DNA from: Pseudomonas sp. TH43 | GTDB taxonomy: Bacteria; Pseudomonadota; Gammaproteobacteria; Pseudomonadales; Pseudomonadaceae | Assembly: GCF_016650635.1 (NCBI RefSeq) | Contig: NZ_JAEKFI010000003.1 | Coordinates: forward strand, 1,116,001 to 1,180,000 | Length of the DNA: 64,000 bases | Direction: 5' to 3' | In this document: positions 1 through 10,264 of the stretch, piece by piece | Numbering within the stretch: position 1 is the stretch's first letter | Layout: every line of letters starts with the position of its first letter | The notes under the pieces: generated by a model | The model's input: only the letters and a program-made list of their open reading frames with translations | What the model was told of the DNA's origin: nothing | Database searches by the model: none | Translations under genes and position numbers: made by a program

Positions 1-345
<345 letters not shown>

Positions 346-360
346 ACCCGCTGATGGGCG

Positions 361-386
361 GCGGCGTCACTTTCGGGTGATGCCGC
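361..386. other. Hairpin between pepA and holC
   Basis: GCGGCGTCAC and GTGATGCCGC flank a six-base TTTCGG loop, giving a 10-bp stem with one G-U wobble. No T-run follows on the plus strand, so it is not a classical intrinsic terminator. It lies 20 bases before the holC start and may act on mRNA stability or holC translation; this is inference. Confidence 0.35.
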
Positions 387-405
387 TTGCCGCTCTGGAA
401 CCGCA

Positions 406-834
406 ATGACCAAAGTCGACTTCTATATCCTGCCCAGCGCCGATCCTTCGGCACGCCTGGACTTCGCCTGCAAGCTCACCGAAAAAGCCTGGCGCATGGG
501 CCACCGCATCTACCTGCATTGCAGCGATGCGGCCCAGCGTGACGATCTTGATGCGCGTCTATGGGCATTCAAGGGCGAAAGCTTCGTGCCCCACGGCCCC
601 GCCGACAGTGAACCGGATGGCTTGATTGTTCTGGGGTTGGGCGATGACTGCGGTCAGCATCAGGATTTACTGGTCAACCTCGACCTTAAAGTGCCGGCCT
701 TCGCCAACAAATTCGCCCGCATAGCGGAAGTAGTGGTCGAAGATCCGACGATTCGGGCAGCCGCGCGGGAGAGTTTCCGTTTCTACCGCGAACAGGGCTA
801 TCCTCTGCAAGATCACCGTTTACAGCGACTCTGA
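406..834 (+). CDS. holC: DNA polymerase III chi subunit
   Basis: A 142-residue protein of the HolC (chi) family. Chi joins psi and the clamp loader to single-strand binding protein during replication. The N-terminus MTKVDFYIL, the LTEKAWRMGHRIYLHC helix region and the FVPHGP loop fit the family, and the length is close to the E. coli protein (147). The gene follows pepA by 60 bases and precedes a small acidic ORF and valS, which is the usual neighbourhood. The ATG used is the first in frame. Confidence 0.93.
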   Translation: MTKVDFYILPSADPSARLDFACKLTEKAWRMGHRIYLHCSDAAQRDDLDARLWAFKGESFVPHGPADSEPDGLIVLGLGDDCGQHQDLLVNLDLKVPAFANKFARIAEVVVEDPTIRAAARESFRFYREQGYPLQDHRLQRL

Positions 835-842
835 GCACTCCA

Positions 843-1238
843 ATGGACACTCCGAAACCGCAGCAAAAGCCGACACACCTGCTGGACGATCTCGAATCGA
901 TCCGTCAGTTGCTCGGCGACGACAACCTGCAACCACCCCTGCTGACCGATACGGTCGAAGATGGCGAACAGGAACAGATTCCGATGTTGTTCGACGCGGT
1001 CGGCTCCGAGCCGCCAGCCGTCGAGCCGCCTCCGGCTCCCGCCCCGAAGCCCGCTGCGCAACCTGCCGCGCCTGTGGATAAAGGCCCGGACGCCCTGCTC
1101 CACCTCGACAGCGAACTGCGCGCCGCCGCGCAATTGATCATGCAAGACGTGATCGATGACTTCGCCCCGCACATCGAAACCGAGATCAAACGCCGCCTCG
1201 ACGCGCGCCTGGAACGCCTGCTCAGCCAATACGAATAA
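843..1238 (+). CDS. Small Pro/Ala-rich acidic protein beside holC
   Basis: A 131-residue protein that starts eight bases after holC, so the two are probably co-transcribed. The N-terminal third is acidic (LLDDLESIRQLLGDD, TDTVEDGEQEQ). The middle, residues about 58-80, is Pro/Ala-rich and probably disordered. The C-terminal 45 residues look helical (LRAAAQLIMQDVIDD, IETEIKRRLDARLERLL) and could form a coiled coil. No catalytic motif or signal peptide was seen. Conserved position next to holC in Pseudomonas suggests a replication-linked role, but that is only inference from context. Confidence 0.8.
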   Translation: MDTPKPQQKPTHLLDDLESIRQLLGDDNLQPPLLTDTVEDGEQEQIPMLFDAVGSEPPAVEPPPAPAPKPAAQPAAPVDKGPDALLHLDSELRAAAQLIMQDVIDDFAPHIETEIKRRLDARLERLLSQYE

Positions 1239-1251
1239 CCCGGCTGGATCC

Positions 1252-1493
1252 CCTGTGGCGAGGGGATTTATCCCCGTTCGGCTGCGCAGCAGTCGTCAAT
1301 CCTGTAATTGCGCAGCGTGATTGAAATATTGGGGGCCGCTGCGCAGCCCAACGGTCTTATGAGGTTTTTTTGTGGCGAGGGGATTTATCCCCGTTCGGCT
1401 GCGCAGCAGTCGTCAATCCTGTAATTGCGCAGCGTGATTGAAATCTTGGGGCCGCTGCGCAGCCCAACGGGGATGAATCCCCTCGCCACAAAG
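1252..1493. repeat. REP-type element, one partial and one full copy
   Basis: Two direct copies of the GTGGCGAGGGGATTTATCCCC family occupy the holC-valS gap. The first (about 1253-1352) has lost its closing arm. The second (about 1370-1493) is a complete inverted repeat ending in GGGGATGAATCCCCTCGCCAC. The two share about 90 bases nearly identically, so this is a tandem duplication. The same family recurs at 8052-8186 and in the array at 58.8-60.8 kb. Apart from these repeats and the valS leader, I see nothing in this gap. Confidence 0.85.
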
Positions 1494-1596
1494 GCTCACC
1501 CTGACATTAGAGTCCCTGCCCCGCTCGCCCTCGGCCCCATGCCCCGCTATACTTCCCGGCTTTTCCTGAATAAATGCCAATAGGGTCCCGCCGCGC

Positions 1597-4443
1597 ATGG
1601 ATAAGACCTACCAGCCGCACGCCATTGAAACTTCCTGGTACAACACCTGGGAGTCCGAGAACTATTTCGCACCGCAAGGCGCGGGCGATTCCTACACCAT
1701 CATGATCCCGCCGCCGAACGTCACCGGCAGCCTGCACATGGGGCACGGTTTCAACAACGCGATCATGGACGCCCTGATCCGTTTCCGCCGCATGCAGGGT
1801 CGCAACACCCTGTGGCAGCCGGGCACCGACCACGCCGGTATCGCCACGCAGATGCTGGTCGAGCGTCAACTCGAAGCCCAAGGCCAGAATCGCCATGACT
1901 TGGGCCGCGAAAAATTCCTCGAGAAAATCTGGGAATGGAAGGATCAGTCCGGCGGCAACATCAGCCGTCAGATCCGCCGCCTCGGCTCGTCCGTAGACTG
2001 GAGCCGCGAGCGCTTCACCATGGACGACGGCCTCTCGGAAGCGGTTAAAGAAGCGTTCGTGCGCCTGCACGAAGACGGTCTGATCTACCGCGGCAAGCGT
2101 CTGGTCAACTGGGACACCAAACTGCACACGGCGATTTCCGACCTCGAAGTGGAAAACCACGACGAGAAAGGTTTCCTGTGGAACCTGAAATACCCGCTGG
2201 CCGACGGCGCGAAAACCGCTGACGGCAACGATTTCCTGATCGTCGCGACCACCCGTCCGGAAACCATGCTCGGCGACTCCGCCGTCGCGGTGAACCCGAA
2301 CGATGAACGCTACAAAGCCCTGATCGGCAAGTTTGTCGAGCTGCCGCTGGTTGGCCGCCGCATCCCGATCATCGCCGACGATTACTGCGATCCTGAATTC
2401 GGCACCGGCTGCGTGAAAATCACCCCGGCCCACGATTTCAACGACTACGAAGTCGGCAAGCGCCACAACTTGCCGCTGCTGAACATCTTCGACAAGAACG
2501 CCAACGTGCTGCCGGCTGCTCAGGTGTTCAACCTCGACGGTACGCTGAACGACAGCATCGACGGCGCGATTCCGGCTGAGTACGCAGGTCTTGAGCGTTT
2601 CGAAGCGCGTAAGCAGATTGTGGCCGCGTTCGACGCCGCCGGCCTGTTGGTCAGCGTTGACGATCACAACCTGAAAGTGCCGAAAGGCGATCGCTCCGGC
2701 ACCGTGATCGAGCCGTGGCTGACCGACCAGTGGTACGTGTCGACCAAACCGCTGGCCGAGCCTGCGATTGCTGCCGTTGAAGATGGCCGCATCCAGTTCG
2801 TGCCGAAACAGTACGAAAACATGTACTTCTCGTGGATGCGCGACATCCAGGACTGGTGCATCAGCCGTCAGCTGTGGTGGGGCCACCGGATTCCGGCCTG
2901 GTACGACGAGTCGGGCAAGGTCTACGTCGGCCGCGACGAAGCCGAAGTGCGCGCCAAGCACAACCTCGGCCCGGACATTGCGCTGCAACAGGACAACGAC
3001 GTTCTCGACACCTGGTTCAGTTCGGGTCTGTGGACCTTCTCCACCCTCGGCTGGCCGGAAAAAACCGAATTCCTGAAGAAATTCCACTCCACCGACGTGC
3101 TGGTGACGGGTTTCGACATCATCTTCTTCTGGGTTGCCCGGATGATCATGCTGACGATGCACCTGATCAAGAACGAGGACGGCACGCCGCAGGTTCCGTT
3201 CAAGACCGTGTATGTGCACGGTCTGGTGCGTGATGGCCAAGGCCAGAAGATGTCCAAGTCCAAGGGCAACGTCCTTGACCCGCTGGACATCATCGACGGT
3301 ATCGAGCTGGAAGAACTGGTGCAGAAACGCACCTCCGGCATGATGCAGCCGAAACTGGCGAAGAAGATCGAGAAGCAGACCCGCGACGAGTTCGCGGACG
3401 GCATCGCCAGCTACGGCACCGACGCCCTGCGCTTCACTTTCTGCTCGCTGGCCTCGACCGGCCGCGACATCAAGTTCGACATGGGCCGCGTTGAAGGCTA
3501 TCGCAACTTCTGCAACAAGATCTGGAACGCCGCGCGTTATGTTCTGGACAAGGGCGAAGACTGCGGTCAGAACGGCGAAGCCTACGAGCTGTCGCTGGCA
3601 GACCGCTGGATCATCTCGCAACTGCAACGCACCGAAGCAGAAGTGACCCGTCAACTCGATCAGTTCCGTTTCGACCTCGCCGCACAAGCGCTGTACGAGT
3701 TCATCTGGAACCAGTACTGCGACTGGTACCTGGAACTGTCCAAGCCAGTGCTGTGGGACGAGAACGCGCCGGTTGAGCGTCAGCGCGGCACTCGCCGCAC
3801 GCTGGTTCGCGTACTGGAAGTGGCGCTGCGTCTGGCGCACCCGTTCATGCCGTTCATCACTGAAGAAATCTGGCAGCGCATCGCGCCGCTGGCTGGCATT
3901 CAGGGCAAGACGATCATGCTGCAACCGTGGCCGGTGGCCAATGAACAGCGCATCGATCCGGCCGCCGAAAACGACATCGAATGGCTCAAGGAACTGATGC
4001 TCGGCACGCGTAACATCCGTGGCGAAATGAACATCGGCCCGGGCAAACCACTGCCGATCTACCTGAAGAACGTCAGCGCGGAAGACCAGCGTCGTTTGAC
4101 CGAGAACGAGGCGCTGCTGAAGAAGCTGGCGCGTCTGGAATCGATCACCGTTCTGGCGGCAGGCGAAGAAGCACCGCTGTCCGCGACTGCGCTGGTTGGC
4201 GAGATGGAAGTGCTGGTGCCAATGGCCGGTCTGATCGACAAGGGCGCGGAACTGGCGCGTCTGGACAAGGAAATCCTGCGTCTGCAGGGCGAAGTCCAGC
4301 GTGTTGGCGGCAAACTGTCCAACGCCGGTTTCGTTGACAAGGCCCCGGCCGAAGTCATCGAGAAGGAGCGCGCCAAACTGGCCGAGGCAGAACAAGCCTT
4401 GGGCAAGCTGGCCGAGCAACACGCGCGGATTTCCAGCCTGTAA
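1597..4443 (+). CDS. valS: Valyl-tRNA synthetase
   Basis: A 948-residue class I aminoacyl-tRNA synthetase that charges tRNA-Val in the cytoplasm. The HIGH-type motif is in [13 protein letters not shown] near residue 45, and the KMSKSKGN loop is near residue 550. Residues about 200-330 form the editing (CP1) domain, including [10 protein letters not shown]. The last 70 residues ([17 protein letters not shown] onward) form the usual C-terminal coiled coil. Length is as expected for a gammaproteobacterial ValS. A clear intrinsic terminator follows 20 bases after the stop. Confidence 0.98.
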   Translation: MDKTYQPHAIETSWYNTWESENYFAPQGAGDSYTIMIPPPNVTGSLHMGHGFNNAIMDALIRFRRMQGRNTLWQPGTDHAGIATQMLVERQLEAQGQNRHDLGREKFLEKIWEWKDQSGGNISRQIRRLGSSVDWSRERFTMDDGLSEAVKEAFVRLHEDGLIYRGKRLVNWDTKLHTAISDLEVENHDEKGFLWNLKYPLADGAKTADGNDFLIVATTRPETMLGDSAVAVNPNDERYKALIGKFVELPLVGRRIPIIADDYCDPEFGTGCVKITPAHDFNDYEVGKRHNLPLLNIFDKNANVLPAAQVFNLDGTLNDSIDGAIPAEYAGLERFEARKQIVAAFDAAGLLVSVDDHNLKVPKGDRSGTVIEPWLTDQWYVSTKPLAEPAIAAVEDGRIQFVPKQYENMYFSWMRDIQDWCISRQLWWGHRIPAWYDESGKVYVGRDEAEVRAKHNLGPDIALQQDNDVLDTWFSSGLWTFSTLGWPEKTEFLKKFHSTDVLVTGFDIIFFWVARMIMLTMHLIKNEDGTPQVPFKTVYVHGLVRDGQGQKMSKSKGNVLDPLDIIDGIELEELVQKRTSGMMQPKLAKKIEKQTRDEFADGIASYGTDALRFTFCSLASTGRDIKFDMGRVEGYRNFCNKIWNAARYVLDKGEDCGQNGEAYELSLADRWIISQLQRTEAEVTRQLDQFRFDLAAQALYEFIWNQYCDWYLELSKPVLWDENAPVERQRGTRRTLVRVLEVALRLAHPFMPFITEEIWQRIAPLAGIQGKTIMLQPWPVANEQRIDPAAENDIEWLKELMLGTRNIRGEMNIGPGKPLPIYLKNVSAEDQRRLTENEALLKKLARLESITVLAAGEEAPLSATALVGEMEVLVPMAGLIDKGAELARLDKEILRLQGEVQRVGGKLSNAGFVDKAPAEVIEKERAKLAEAEQALGKLAEQHARISSL

Positions 4444-4463
4444 CGGCAAACCGCAATGAAAGA

Positions 4464-4490
4464 GGGAGGCCATGGTGGCCTCCCTTTTTT
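4464..4490 (+). terminator. Intrinsic terminator of valS
   Basis: GGGAGGCCA and TGGCCTCCC form a perfect 9-bp stem around TGG and are followed by six T residues, 20 bases after the valS stop. Confidence 0.92.
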
Positions 4491-4513
4491 ATGCCTGCCA
4501 CACCACAAATTCC

Positions 4514-4605
4514 CTGTGGGAGCGAGCCTGCTCGCGAAAGCGGTGGATCAGTCAGCTAATTTTTTGACTGACAATCCGTCTTCGCGAGCAGGCTCGCTCC
4601 CACAG
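4514..4605. repeat. REPIN, GAGCCTGCTCGCGA family
   Basis: CTGTGGGAGCGAGCCTGCTCGCGAA at the left is answered by TTCGCGAGCAGGCTCGCTCCCACAG at the right, with about 40 bases between. This two-REP inverted unit is common between genes of fluorescent pseudomonads. It lies between valS and rlmF. Confidence 0.93.
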
Positions 4606-4676
4606 TTTCAACGGAGTTGCCCTTAGATGTGGGACAATACCCGCCACTTTCAGCCATACCCGAATCGACCACGCCC

Positions 4677-5696
4677 ATGAACGCCCCCCGCACACCCAAA
4701 CCTGCGCGCAAGAAGCCTGACACCGCGACCCCGGCCAAAGCCGTTGAGCCGCGTGAGAAGGCCAGCCTGCATCCGCGCAATCGCCATCAGGGTCGTTACG
4801 ACTTCCCGGCGCTGATCAAAACCACGCCGGAACTGGCGAAGTTCGTGATCACCAACCCGTACGGCAAGGAAAGCATCGACTTCGCCAGCCCCGATGCGGT
4901 GCGCGTGTTCAACCGGGCGCTGCTCAAGTCGTTTTATGGCATCCAGCATTGGGACATTCCGGCCGATTATCTCTGCCCACCGGTCCCGGGGCGTGCCGAT
5001 TACGTGCATTTCCTCGCTGACCTGCTGGCCAGCATGAACGACGGCAAGGTGCCGCGTGGCGCAATCGTCAACGTGCTGGACATCGGCATGGGCGCCAACT
5101 GCGTTTATCCGCTGATCGGTAACAGCGAATACCGCTGGCACTTCCTCGGCTCGGAGATTGACCCGACGGCCGTGGCTGCCGCCCGAGCCATCGTCCAGTC
5201 CAACGACCTGAACAAGGTTATCCAGTTGCGCCAGCAGGAAAACCGCAAGCACATCCTCATCGGCTTGCTGGAACCGGGCGAGCGCTTCGACCTGACCATG
5301 TGCAACCCGCCCTTCCACGCTTCGATGGACGAAGCGACCAAGGGCAGCGAGCGTAAATGGCGAGCCTTGGGCCGCGCCGATCCGAAACGCAAACTGCCGG
5401 TGCTGAACTTCGGTGGCCAGTCGGCTGAATTGTGGTGTGAAGGTGGCGAAGCACGCTTCGTGACACAACTGATCGCCGAGAGCGCGAACTTCCAGCACAA
5501 GGTATTGTGGTTCAGCACGCTGGTGTCAAAAGCGTCGAACCTGCCAGCCATCGAAACCGCCCTGAAAAAGGCCGGCGTGCTGGAAAGCCAGGTCGTGGAG
5601 ATGTCGCAAGGTCAGAAGCAAAGCCGTTTCGTCGCCTGGACCTTCCAGACCAAGTCTGAACAGCAAATCTGGCGCCGCGAGCGCTGGACCCGCTAA
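4677..5696 (+). CDS. rlmF: 23S rRNA (adenine-1618-N6)-methyltransferase
   Basis: A 339-residue SAM-dependent methyltransferase of the RlmF (YbiN) family, which modifies A1618 of 23S rRNA. After a basic N-terminal tail (residues 1-35, rich in Lys, Arg and Pro) come the [16 protein letters not shown] block, the SAM-binding segment [14 protein letters not shown] and the catalytic NPPF motif near residue 210. I chose the ATG at 4677 because an upstream in-frame TTG at 4617 would add 20 residues unlike the family. REPINs flank the gene on both sides, so it is probably its own transcription unit. Confidence 0.94.
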   Translation: MNAPRTPKPARKKPDTATPAKAVEPREKASLHPRNRHQGRYDFPALIKTTPELAKFVITNPYGKESIDFASPDAVRVFNRALLKSFYGIQHWDIPADYLCPPVPGRADYVHFLADLLASMNDGKVPRGAIVNVLDIGMGANCVYPLIGNSEYRWHFLGSEIDPTAVAAARAIVQSNDLNKVIQLRQQENRKHILIGLLEPGERFDLTMCNPPFHASMDEATKGSERKWRALGRADPKRKLPVLNFGGQSAELWCEGGEARFVTQLIAESANFQHKVLWFSTLVSKASNLPAIETALKKAGVLESQVVEMSQGQKQSRFVAWTFQTKSEQQIWRRERWTR

Positions 5697-5711
5697 GACG
5701 CTGCTGATCCC

Positions 5712-5802
5712 ATGTGAGAGCGAGCCTGCTCGCGAAAGCGGTGGGTCAGTCAATATTGAAGGTGACTGATCCAACGCTTTCGCGAGCAGGCTCGCTCCCA
5801 CA
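5712..5802. repeat. REPIN, GAGCCTGCTCGCGA family
   Basis: TGTGAGAGCGAGCCTGCTCG and CGAGCAGGCTCGCTCCCACA are inverted around an AT-rich centre, between rlmF and hupN. Confidence 0.92.
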
Positions 5803-5834
5803 ATGGTTCAGGGCCAAATGCCAAATCGCAGGCA

Positions 5835-5876
5835 CAAAAAAACCGTGCCCGGATCACTCCGGTGCACGGTTTTTTA
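5835..5876 (-). terminator. Intrinsic terminator of hupN
   Basis: On the minus strand ACCGTGC pairs with GCACGGT around a loop holding the inner CCGG pair, followed by a run of T. It starts 11 bases after the hupN stop. The flanking A and T runs also allow it to stop rlmF transcripts from the other side. Confidence 0.88.
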
Positions 5877-5886
5877 TTGCTGCGTC

Positions 5887-6168
5887 TTACTTGTTCACAG
5901 CGTCGGTCAGGCCTTTGGCCACAACCAGCTTGATCACTTTCTTCGCAGGGATTTCGATGGCAGCGCCAGTCGAAGGGTTACGGCCAGTGCGGGCAGGACG
6001 CTCGGTCACTTTCAGCTTGCCGATACCTGGCAAGGTGATTTCGCCGCCGTTTTCCAGCTGATCGGCAACGATTTGGCCCAGTTGGTCCAGAGCGTTACGC
6101 GCGGTGGTTTTCGGCGCGTCGATAGCTTCAGCGATGTCGGCGATCAGTTGGTCTTTAGTAAGAGCCAT
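5887..6168 (-). CDS. hupN: HU-family nucleoid protein, HupN type
   Basis: A 93-residue histone-like DNA-bending protein. The start MALTKDQLIADIAEAID, the GIGKLKVTERPARTGRNP arm region and the C-terminal end fit the HU fold, with the conserved RTGRNP at the DNA-contacting arm. It differs from HupA and HupB and matches my memory of HupN, a third HU paralogue of P. putida and relatives that lies near valS. The ATG at 6168 was chosen because upstream in-frame codons belong to the leader. The gene runs opposite to rlmF and away from yejK, another nucleoid-associated gene. Confidence 0.93.
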   Translation of the reverse strand: MALTKDQLIADIAEAIDAPKTTARNALDQLGQIVADQLENGGEITLPGIGKLKVTERPARTGRNPSTGAAIEIPAKKVIKLVVAKGLTDAVNK

Positions 6169-6520
6169 GTAGTGTTCCTTCCCTATCAAATTCATATGGA
6201 TTGCAGAGTGCAGTGTCAGCCATCGAGCCCGATCTTCTGGATCTGGCACCCTCGGCGATAACCACGACGAGTCGGGTTATAGATACCGAAATCAGGGTTT
6301 GGTTCGACCTGACAAATGCTGATTGCACGCTTAACGCAGTGACTTCGCGTAAGACCGGGCAAAACTAGCACAGAGACGGGGAAATATCCGCCTCTAGCTA
6401 CCCATTTGGTCAGCTTTATTGCTCTAAACCGGTAAAAAACTGCATAAGCCCGGCCGCACGACCCGGTTTTGCCCTACAACCCCACGTTTATGCTGCCGCC
6501 GACACGATTTCCCGGTTATG
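6169..6520. other. Divergent hupN-yejK intergenic region
   Basis: About 350 bases that should hold the hupN promoter. I see no gene, no palindrome longer than about 6 bp and no clear sigma-factor box I would defend. A REP element follows at 6521. Confidence 0.5.
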
Positions 6521-6605
6521 CAGGAGCTGCCGCAGGCTGCGATCTTTTGATTTAGATTTTGAAAAAACAAGATCAAAAGATCGCAGCCTTCAGCAGCTCC
6601 TACAG
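6521..6605. repeat. REPIN, GGCTGCGATCTTTTGATC family
   Basis: CAGGAGCTGCCGCAGGCTGC with GATCTTTTGAT is inverted as ATCAAAAGATCGCAGCC and CAGCAGCTCCTACAGG. The same family is seen at 31854-31952 and 62316-62419. Confidence 0.9.
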
Positions 6606-6687
6606 GGAGTCACGGCTGAAGATTCGGGTACACTTAGCGCTTTTTCGGGGGAGCCCGCCCTCCTCCCTTCCACCAGCCGAGAAGCCC

Positions 6688-7692
6688 ATGCCGATCCGTC
6701 ATTGCATCGTCCACCTGATCGACAAAAAACCCGACGGCACGCCCGCAGTTCTGCACGCCCGTGACACTGAACTGGCCGAGTCTGCAGCCATCGAGAACAT
6801 GCTCGCCGACCTCAACGAGAGCTATAACGCCAAACAGGGCAAAGCCTGGGGTCTGTTCCATCCGGAATCCGGCGCGTTCCCGTTCAGCGGCTGGCTGAAG
6901 GAATACATGGAAGGCGGCAAGGACTTCACCGCGTTCAGCAAAGTCGCGGTCGAACACCTGCAAAAGCTGATGGAAGAGTCGAACCTGTCGGTCGGCGGCC
7001 ACGTGCTGTTCGCCCACTATCAGCAAGGCATGACCGATTACCTGGCGATTGCCCTGCTGCACCACAGCGAAGGCGTGGCCGTAACCGATGAACTGGACGT
7101 GACACCGTCGCGCCACCTCGACCTTGGTCAGTTGCACCTCGCGGCGCGGATCAACGTCTCCGAGTGGCAGAACAACAAGCAGTCCAAGCAGTACATCTCG
7201 TTCATCAAAGGCAAGAACGGCAAAAAAGTTTCGGAGTATTTCCGCGACTTCATCGGCTGTCAGGAAGGCGTCGACGGCCCGGGCGAAACGCGCACGTTGC
7301 TCAAGGCGTTCAGTGATTTCGTCGAGAGCGAGGATCTGCCGGAAGAGTCCGCCCGAGAAAAAACCAAAACCCTGGTCGATTACGCCAGCAGCCAGGCCAA
7401 ACTCGGCGAACCGATGGGCCTGGAAGAACTCTCCGAGCTGATCGACGAAGAGCGCCCGAAAGCCTTCTTCGATCACATCCGCAACAAGGACTACGGCCTG
7501 TCGCCAGAGATTCCGGCGGACAAACGCACTTTGAATCAATTCCGCCGCTTCACCGGTCGCGCCGAAGGCCTGTCGATCAGCTTTGAAGCGCACCTGCTGG
7601 GCTCGAAGATCGAGTACGACGAAGAGGCTGGCACCTTGGTGATCAAAGGCCTGCCGACGTCGCTCACCGATCAGCTGAAGCGTCGCAACTGA
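6688..7692 (+). CDS. yejK: Nucleoid-associated protein YejK/NdpA
   Basis: A 334-residue cytosolic nucleoid-associated protein of the NdpA family, close to the length of E. coli YejK (335). Recognisable blocks are the N-terminal [13 protein letters not shown], the central [20 protein letters not shown] and the downstream [10 protein letters not shown]. Its biochemical role is poorly defined; it binds DNA and in E. coli has been linked to topoisomerase activity. The ATG at 6688 is preferred over an in-frame one at 6559 that lies in the REP element. The stop overlaps the next start by one base, implying translational coupling to the glutaredoxin gene. Confidence 0.95.
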   Translation: MPIRHCIVHLIDKKPDGTPAVLHARDTELAESAAIENMLADLNESYNAKQGKAWGLFHPESGAFPFSGWLKEYMEGGKDFTAFSKVAVEHLQKLMEESNLSVGGHVLFAHYQQGMTDYLAIALLHHSEGVAVTDELDVTPSRHLDLGQLHLAARINVSEWQNNKQSKQYISFIKGKNGKKVSEYFRDFIGCQEGVDGPGETRTLLKAFSDFVESEDLPEESAREKTKTLVDYASSQAKLGEPMGLEELSELIDEERPKAFFDHIRNKDYGLSPEIPADKRTLNQFRRFTGRAEGLSISFEAHLLGSKIEYDEEAGTLVIKGLPTSLTDQLKRRN

Positions 7693-8042
7693 TGCTCGGC
7701 AATGTGCTGAAGAAGGTTGCGCTGGTTCTGCTGGTGGTCGTGGTGTATCAGAACTGGGGCAAGATCGAGCGGGTGTTCAATCCGTCGCAGATGGTTGCTG
7801 AGCAGACGCGGGCGCAGGCCAACGTCGTGCTATATGCCACCGACTGGTGCGGCTACTGCAAGCAAACCAAACGTTTTCTCGACAGCAAGGGGATTCCGTT
7901 CAAGGAGTTCGATATCGAGAAGGATGCCGAGGCGCGCAAGGCGTATGAGGCGCTGGGTGGGCGCGGGATCCCACTGATCGACGTGAATGGCACGTTGATT
8001 CGCGGATTCGATCCGGACGAAATCCTCGCCGCCCTCAAATAA
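7692..8042 (+). CDS. Membrane-anchored glutaredoxin-like protein
   Basis: A 116-residue protein with one N-terminal hydrophobic segment (residues about 6-20, LKKVALVLLVVVVYQNW) followed by a glutaredoxin fold. The redox motif is C-G-Y-C in ATDWCGYCKQT near residue 53, and the cis-Pro loop is in GRGIPLID. The anchor would place the redox domain at the membrane; whether it faces the cytoplasm or periplasm cannot be settled by eye, although a basic residue before the helix and the glutaredoxin type suggest caution about assuming export. It is coupled to yejK by a one-base stop/start overlap. Confidence 0.9.
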   Translation: MLGNVLKKVALVLLVVVVYQNWGKIERVFNPSQMVAEQTRAQANVVLYATDWCGYCKQTKRFLDSKGIPFKEFDIEKDAEARKAYEALGGRGIPLIDVNGTLIRGFDPDEILAALK

Positions 8043-8051
8043 CGCAGCCCC

Positions 8052-8186
8052 CTGTGGCGAGGGGATTTATCCCCGTTCTGCTGCGAAGCAGTCGCAAACC
8101 CTTTGAATGCGGTTTGCCTGCTGCAACTTCGCCACGGGTTTTGGGGCCGCTACGCGACCCAACGGGGATAAATCCCCTCGCCACAA
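8052..8186. repeat. REPIN, GTGGCGAGGGGATTTATCCCC family
   Basis: CCTGTGGCGAGGGGATTTAT at the left mirrors ATAAATCCCCTCGCCACA at the right, with an inner GCGAAGCAGTCGC palindrome. It lies between the convergent glutaredoxin and GST genes. Confidence 0.92.
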
Positions 8187-8224
8187 TTGCTCCTCTCACC
8201 ACCAAGTCAGGTGCGACTTGTTGA

Positions 8225-9160
8225 TCAGCGGGCTTCGATGCGGAAACCGAAACGCGGGAAGTGCACGTGCACCACGCCGCCACGCTCATCCTCGCGACGC
8301 ACGATCAACTCTTCACGACCGGCAAACAGCAACTCACCCACCACCGGATCAACCCCGTAATCCGTCGCCGAGATTGCCACCTGCTGGCCAGCCTTGAAGC
8401 CGTTCGGGTCAACGAACTGCTCATCCGGCAATGCCGCTGGCGTCGCGTTGCGCGCCACTTCAAGCGCCTCGTCGGAGGTCATCGCGCTGGCCGCGCCATG
8501 GCCAAATCCCAGTACTCGACCCAACCAGGCGGCAACCGCCGGATACTCATCTACCAGCGGCGCCGTGACGTGCGTGGCCTTGAGGAACCACAGTGGATGC
8601 GCCAGGGCGAAGTCGGCAATCGACGGCTCGCCGAACAGGAAGTCGCCCTGCTCGCGCTGTAGCTGTTGCTCCAGGCGCGCCATGATCGTCGGCCATTGAT
8701 GTTTGGCTTGTTCAGCGGACAAACGCGTGGCGCTGCCGCCACTGAACAGACCGGCGCGGTCGGCCATAAATGCCTTGATCGCTTCCGGCGGAAGCTTGCC
8801 GAAACGCACGGCCACCGACTCCGGCTGGAACACCAGGCTGACCGCGTGCTGGAACACCACCGAGTCAGCCCACGCGGCGAAACTGGCAGCAGTCATTTCC
8901 TGACCTTCAGGGAAGAACGCTGGCAGGGCTTTCTCCTGCTCCAGACGGCGCGCGATCAACGAAGTGTCGCAGTAAATGTCGGCGCCGATTTGCAGCACAG
9001 GTGTCTTGCGATAACCACCGGTGAGTGCTGTCAGATCAGGCTTCGGCATCACTGGCGAAATGTGCACCGAGCGCCACGACAAGCCTTTGAAGCCCAGCAG
9101 CAGGCGGGCTTTTTCAGCGAATGGGGAGGTCGGGTAGTGATGGAGAATCAACTCGGACAT
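8225..9160 (-). CDS. Glutathione S-transferase family protein
   Basis: A 311-residue cytosolic protein. Residues 1-80 form the thioredoxin-like GST N-terminal domain (MSELILHHYPTSPFAEKARL, then RKTPVLQIGADIYCDTSLIARRLE, where the cis-Pro and the Ser that binds glutathione are expected). Residues about 90-220 form the helical C-terminal domain, with FGEPSIADFALAHPLWFL. A further 80 residues at the end go beyond a standard 200-220-residue GST and look like a small beta-rich add-on. Substrate unknown. No operon partner. Confidence 0.9.
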   Translation of the reverse strand: MSELILHHYPTSPFAEKARLLLGFKGLSWRSVHISPVMPKPDLTALTGGYRKTPVLQIGADIYCDTSLIARRLEQEKALPAFFPEGQEMTAASFAAWADSVVFQHAVSLVFQPESVAVRFGKLPPEAIKAFMADRAGLFSGGSATRLSAEQAKHQWPTIMARLEQQLQREQGDFLFGEPSIADFALAHPLWFLKATHVTAPLVDEYPAVAAWLGRVLGFGHGAASAMTSDEALEVARNATPAALPDEQFVDPNGFKAGQQVAISATDYGVDPVVGELLFAGREELIVRREDERGGVVHVHFPRFGFRIEAR

Positions 9161-9244
9161 GCTCGGCTCCGCCGCTCAGAAAATGAACCAGCAGCTTAGC
9201 GTGCATTTTGTTAGCAGCCTACAGATCTGCCTGATGGGAACCCA

Positions 9245-9547
9245 TCAGTCAGATTGATAAGACGCGACCAGGCATTCCTTGGCGCTCTTGCGCAGTTTTT
9301 TGATCAGCCGTTCCTGGCGCAGAGCATCGCTTTTATCGCGGCACAGCTCGGTGTACACCAATGCCATGGCCGGGCTGGAGAGGAAGAACCGCGCGCCCTT
9401 GCCACTTTGATGCTTGGCGAAACGGCGCTGCGGGTCGTCGCTGATTCCGCAGTACAGCGAACCATTGGCCGCGCGAACGAGGTAGACGAACCAGGACTTG
9501 CTCACCGGTTCGGCAACATCGACAGATTTTTCGCTAGGGCTGGTCAC
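9245..9547 (-). CDS. GIY-YIG nuclease-superfamily protein (YhbQ-like)
   Basis: A 100-residue protein with a GIY-YIG domain from residue about 19: [17 protein letters not shown] carries the two half-motifs, followed by [18 protein letters not shown] with the catalytic Arg region. Single-domain proteins of this size (YhbQ/UPF0213) occur in many bacteria and are linked to DNA repair or nuclease activity. The start is a GTG with no strong ribosome-binding site; no better start is in frame before the domain. Confidence 0.9.
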   Translation of the reverse strand: MTSPSEKSVDVAEPVSKSWFVYLVRAANGSLYCGISDDPQRRFAKHQSGKGARFFLSSPAMALVYTELCRDKSDALRQERLIKKLRKSAKECLVASYQSD

Positions 9548-9586
9548 TTCGGGATCAAGACGTGTAGGAAACAGGCCGCGATCTTA

Positions 9587-10057
9587 TCAGCGACCGGCCT
9601 GAAATGCCTTCAGTCCCTTCAGCGCTTGTGCGCGCACAGCGTTGCGCACCAGCGGTGTCCAGCCCAGCAGCAGGCCCTTGAAGCCCAGAGCCTGACGCGA
9701 CCAGCGCCACAGGTCGAAGTGGTCGTGGTGCTCGCAGATCTTGCCGTCACGGAAGACGAAACGGGCCTGAATATCGTTGATGACGATGTTGCCGGTCTGG
9801 CTGAACAGATAAGTCGCGACCCAATGCGCGCCGCCGCTGCGTTCATCGGCGCGAACGTTGTCGAAGGTCAGCGAAAAGTCTTTGGCGCGGGTGGTGAGCA
9901 TGCGCCACATGTCGCCGGCATCGCGCCCGCGCAATTCACCGAAGGCCGGGTCGCTGAACACTACATCGTCGGTGTAGCAGGCGGCCATGGCCTCGGCATC
10001 GAGACGTTGGAAGGCTTGATAGAAGCGGGTGATCAACGCGGCGTGGGCTTCACTCAT
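9587..10057 (-). CDS. NTF2-like (SnoaL-type) protein
   Basis: A 156-residue protein with the cone-shaped NTF2-like fold: ALITRFYQAFQRLDAEAMAA, then YTDDVVFSDPAFGELRG and a hydrophobic sheet. Such proteins include small isomerases, polyketide cyclases and orphans without known activity. The ATG at 10057 was chosen. An extended frame upstream would read into a REPIN and produce the spurious MGASLLAKA sequence seen wherever such elements abut genes. No substrate can be given. Confidence 0.85.
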   Translation of the reverse strand: MSEAHAALITRFYQAFQRLDAEAMAACYTDDVVFSDPAFGELRGRDAGDMWRMLTTRAKDFSLTFDNVRADERSGGAHWVATYLFSQTGNIVINDIQARFVFRDGKICEHHDHFDLWRWSRQALGFKGLLLGWTPLVRNAVRAQALKGLKAFQAGR

Positions 10058-10156
10058 GGGCAATCTCCAAAAGAGGTACAGATTGCCAGCACGATAATCC
10101 GCAATGGACGGAAACACTATCGGCATTCGCCCACCGAATACCCGGAGTGCACACAT

Positions 10157-10254
10157 CCAGTGTGGGAGCGAGCCTGCTCGCGAAAGCGGTGTGTCAGTCA
10201 ACACAGATGTTGAATGTTCAATTGCCTTCGCGAGCAGGCTCGCTCCCACACTGG
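10157..10254. repeat. REPIN, GAGCCTGCTCGCGA family
   Basis: CCAGTGTGGGAGCGAGCCTG and CAGGCTCGCTCCCACACTGG are inverted arms about 50 bases apart, between the NTF2-like gene and the MFS gene. Confidence 0.93.
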
Positions 10255-10264
10255 TAAGCGGTGT

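Noticed and set aside
1507..4473. 988-codon open frame on the minus strand opposite valS
   Set aside because: It is the antisense shadow of valS, produced by GC-rich codon bias; its protein is rich in Arg/Gln/His/Phe with no domain.
10058..10249. N-terminal extension of the NTF2-like gene (MGASLLAKA...)
   Set aside because: It is translated from a REPIN; the ATG at 10057 gives the family start.
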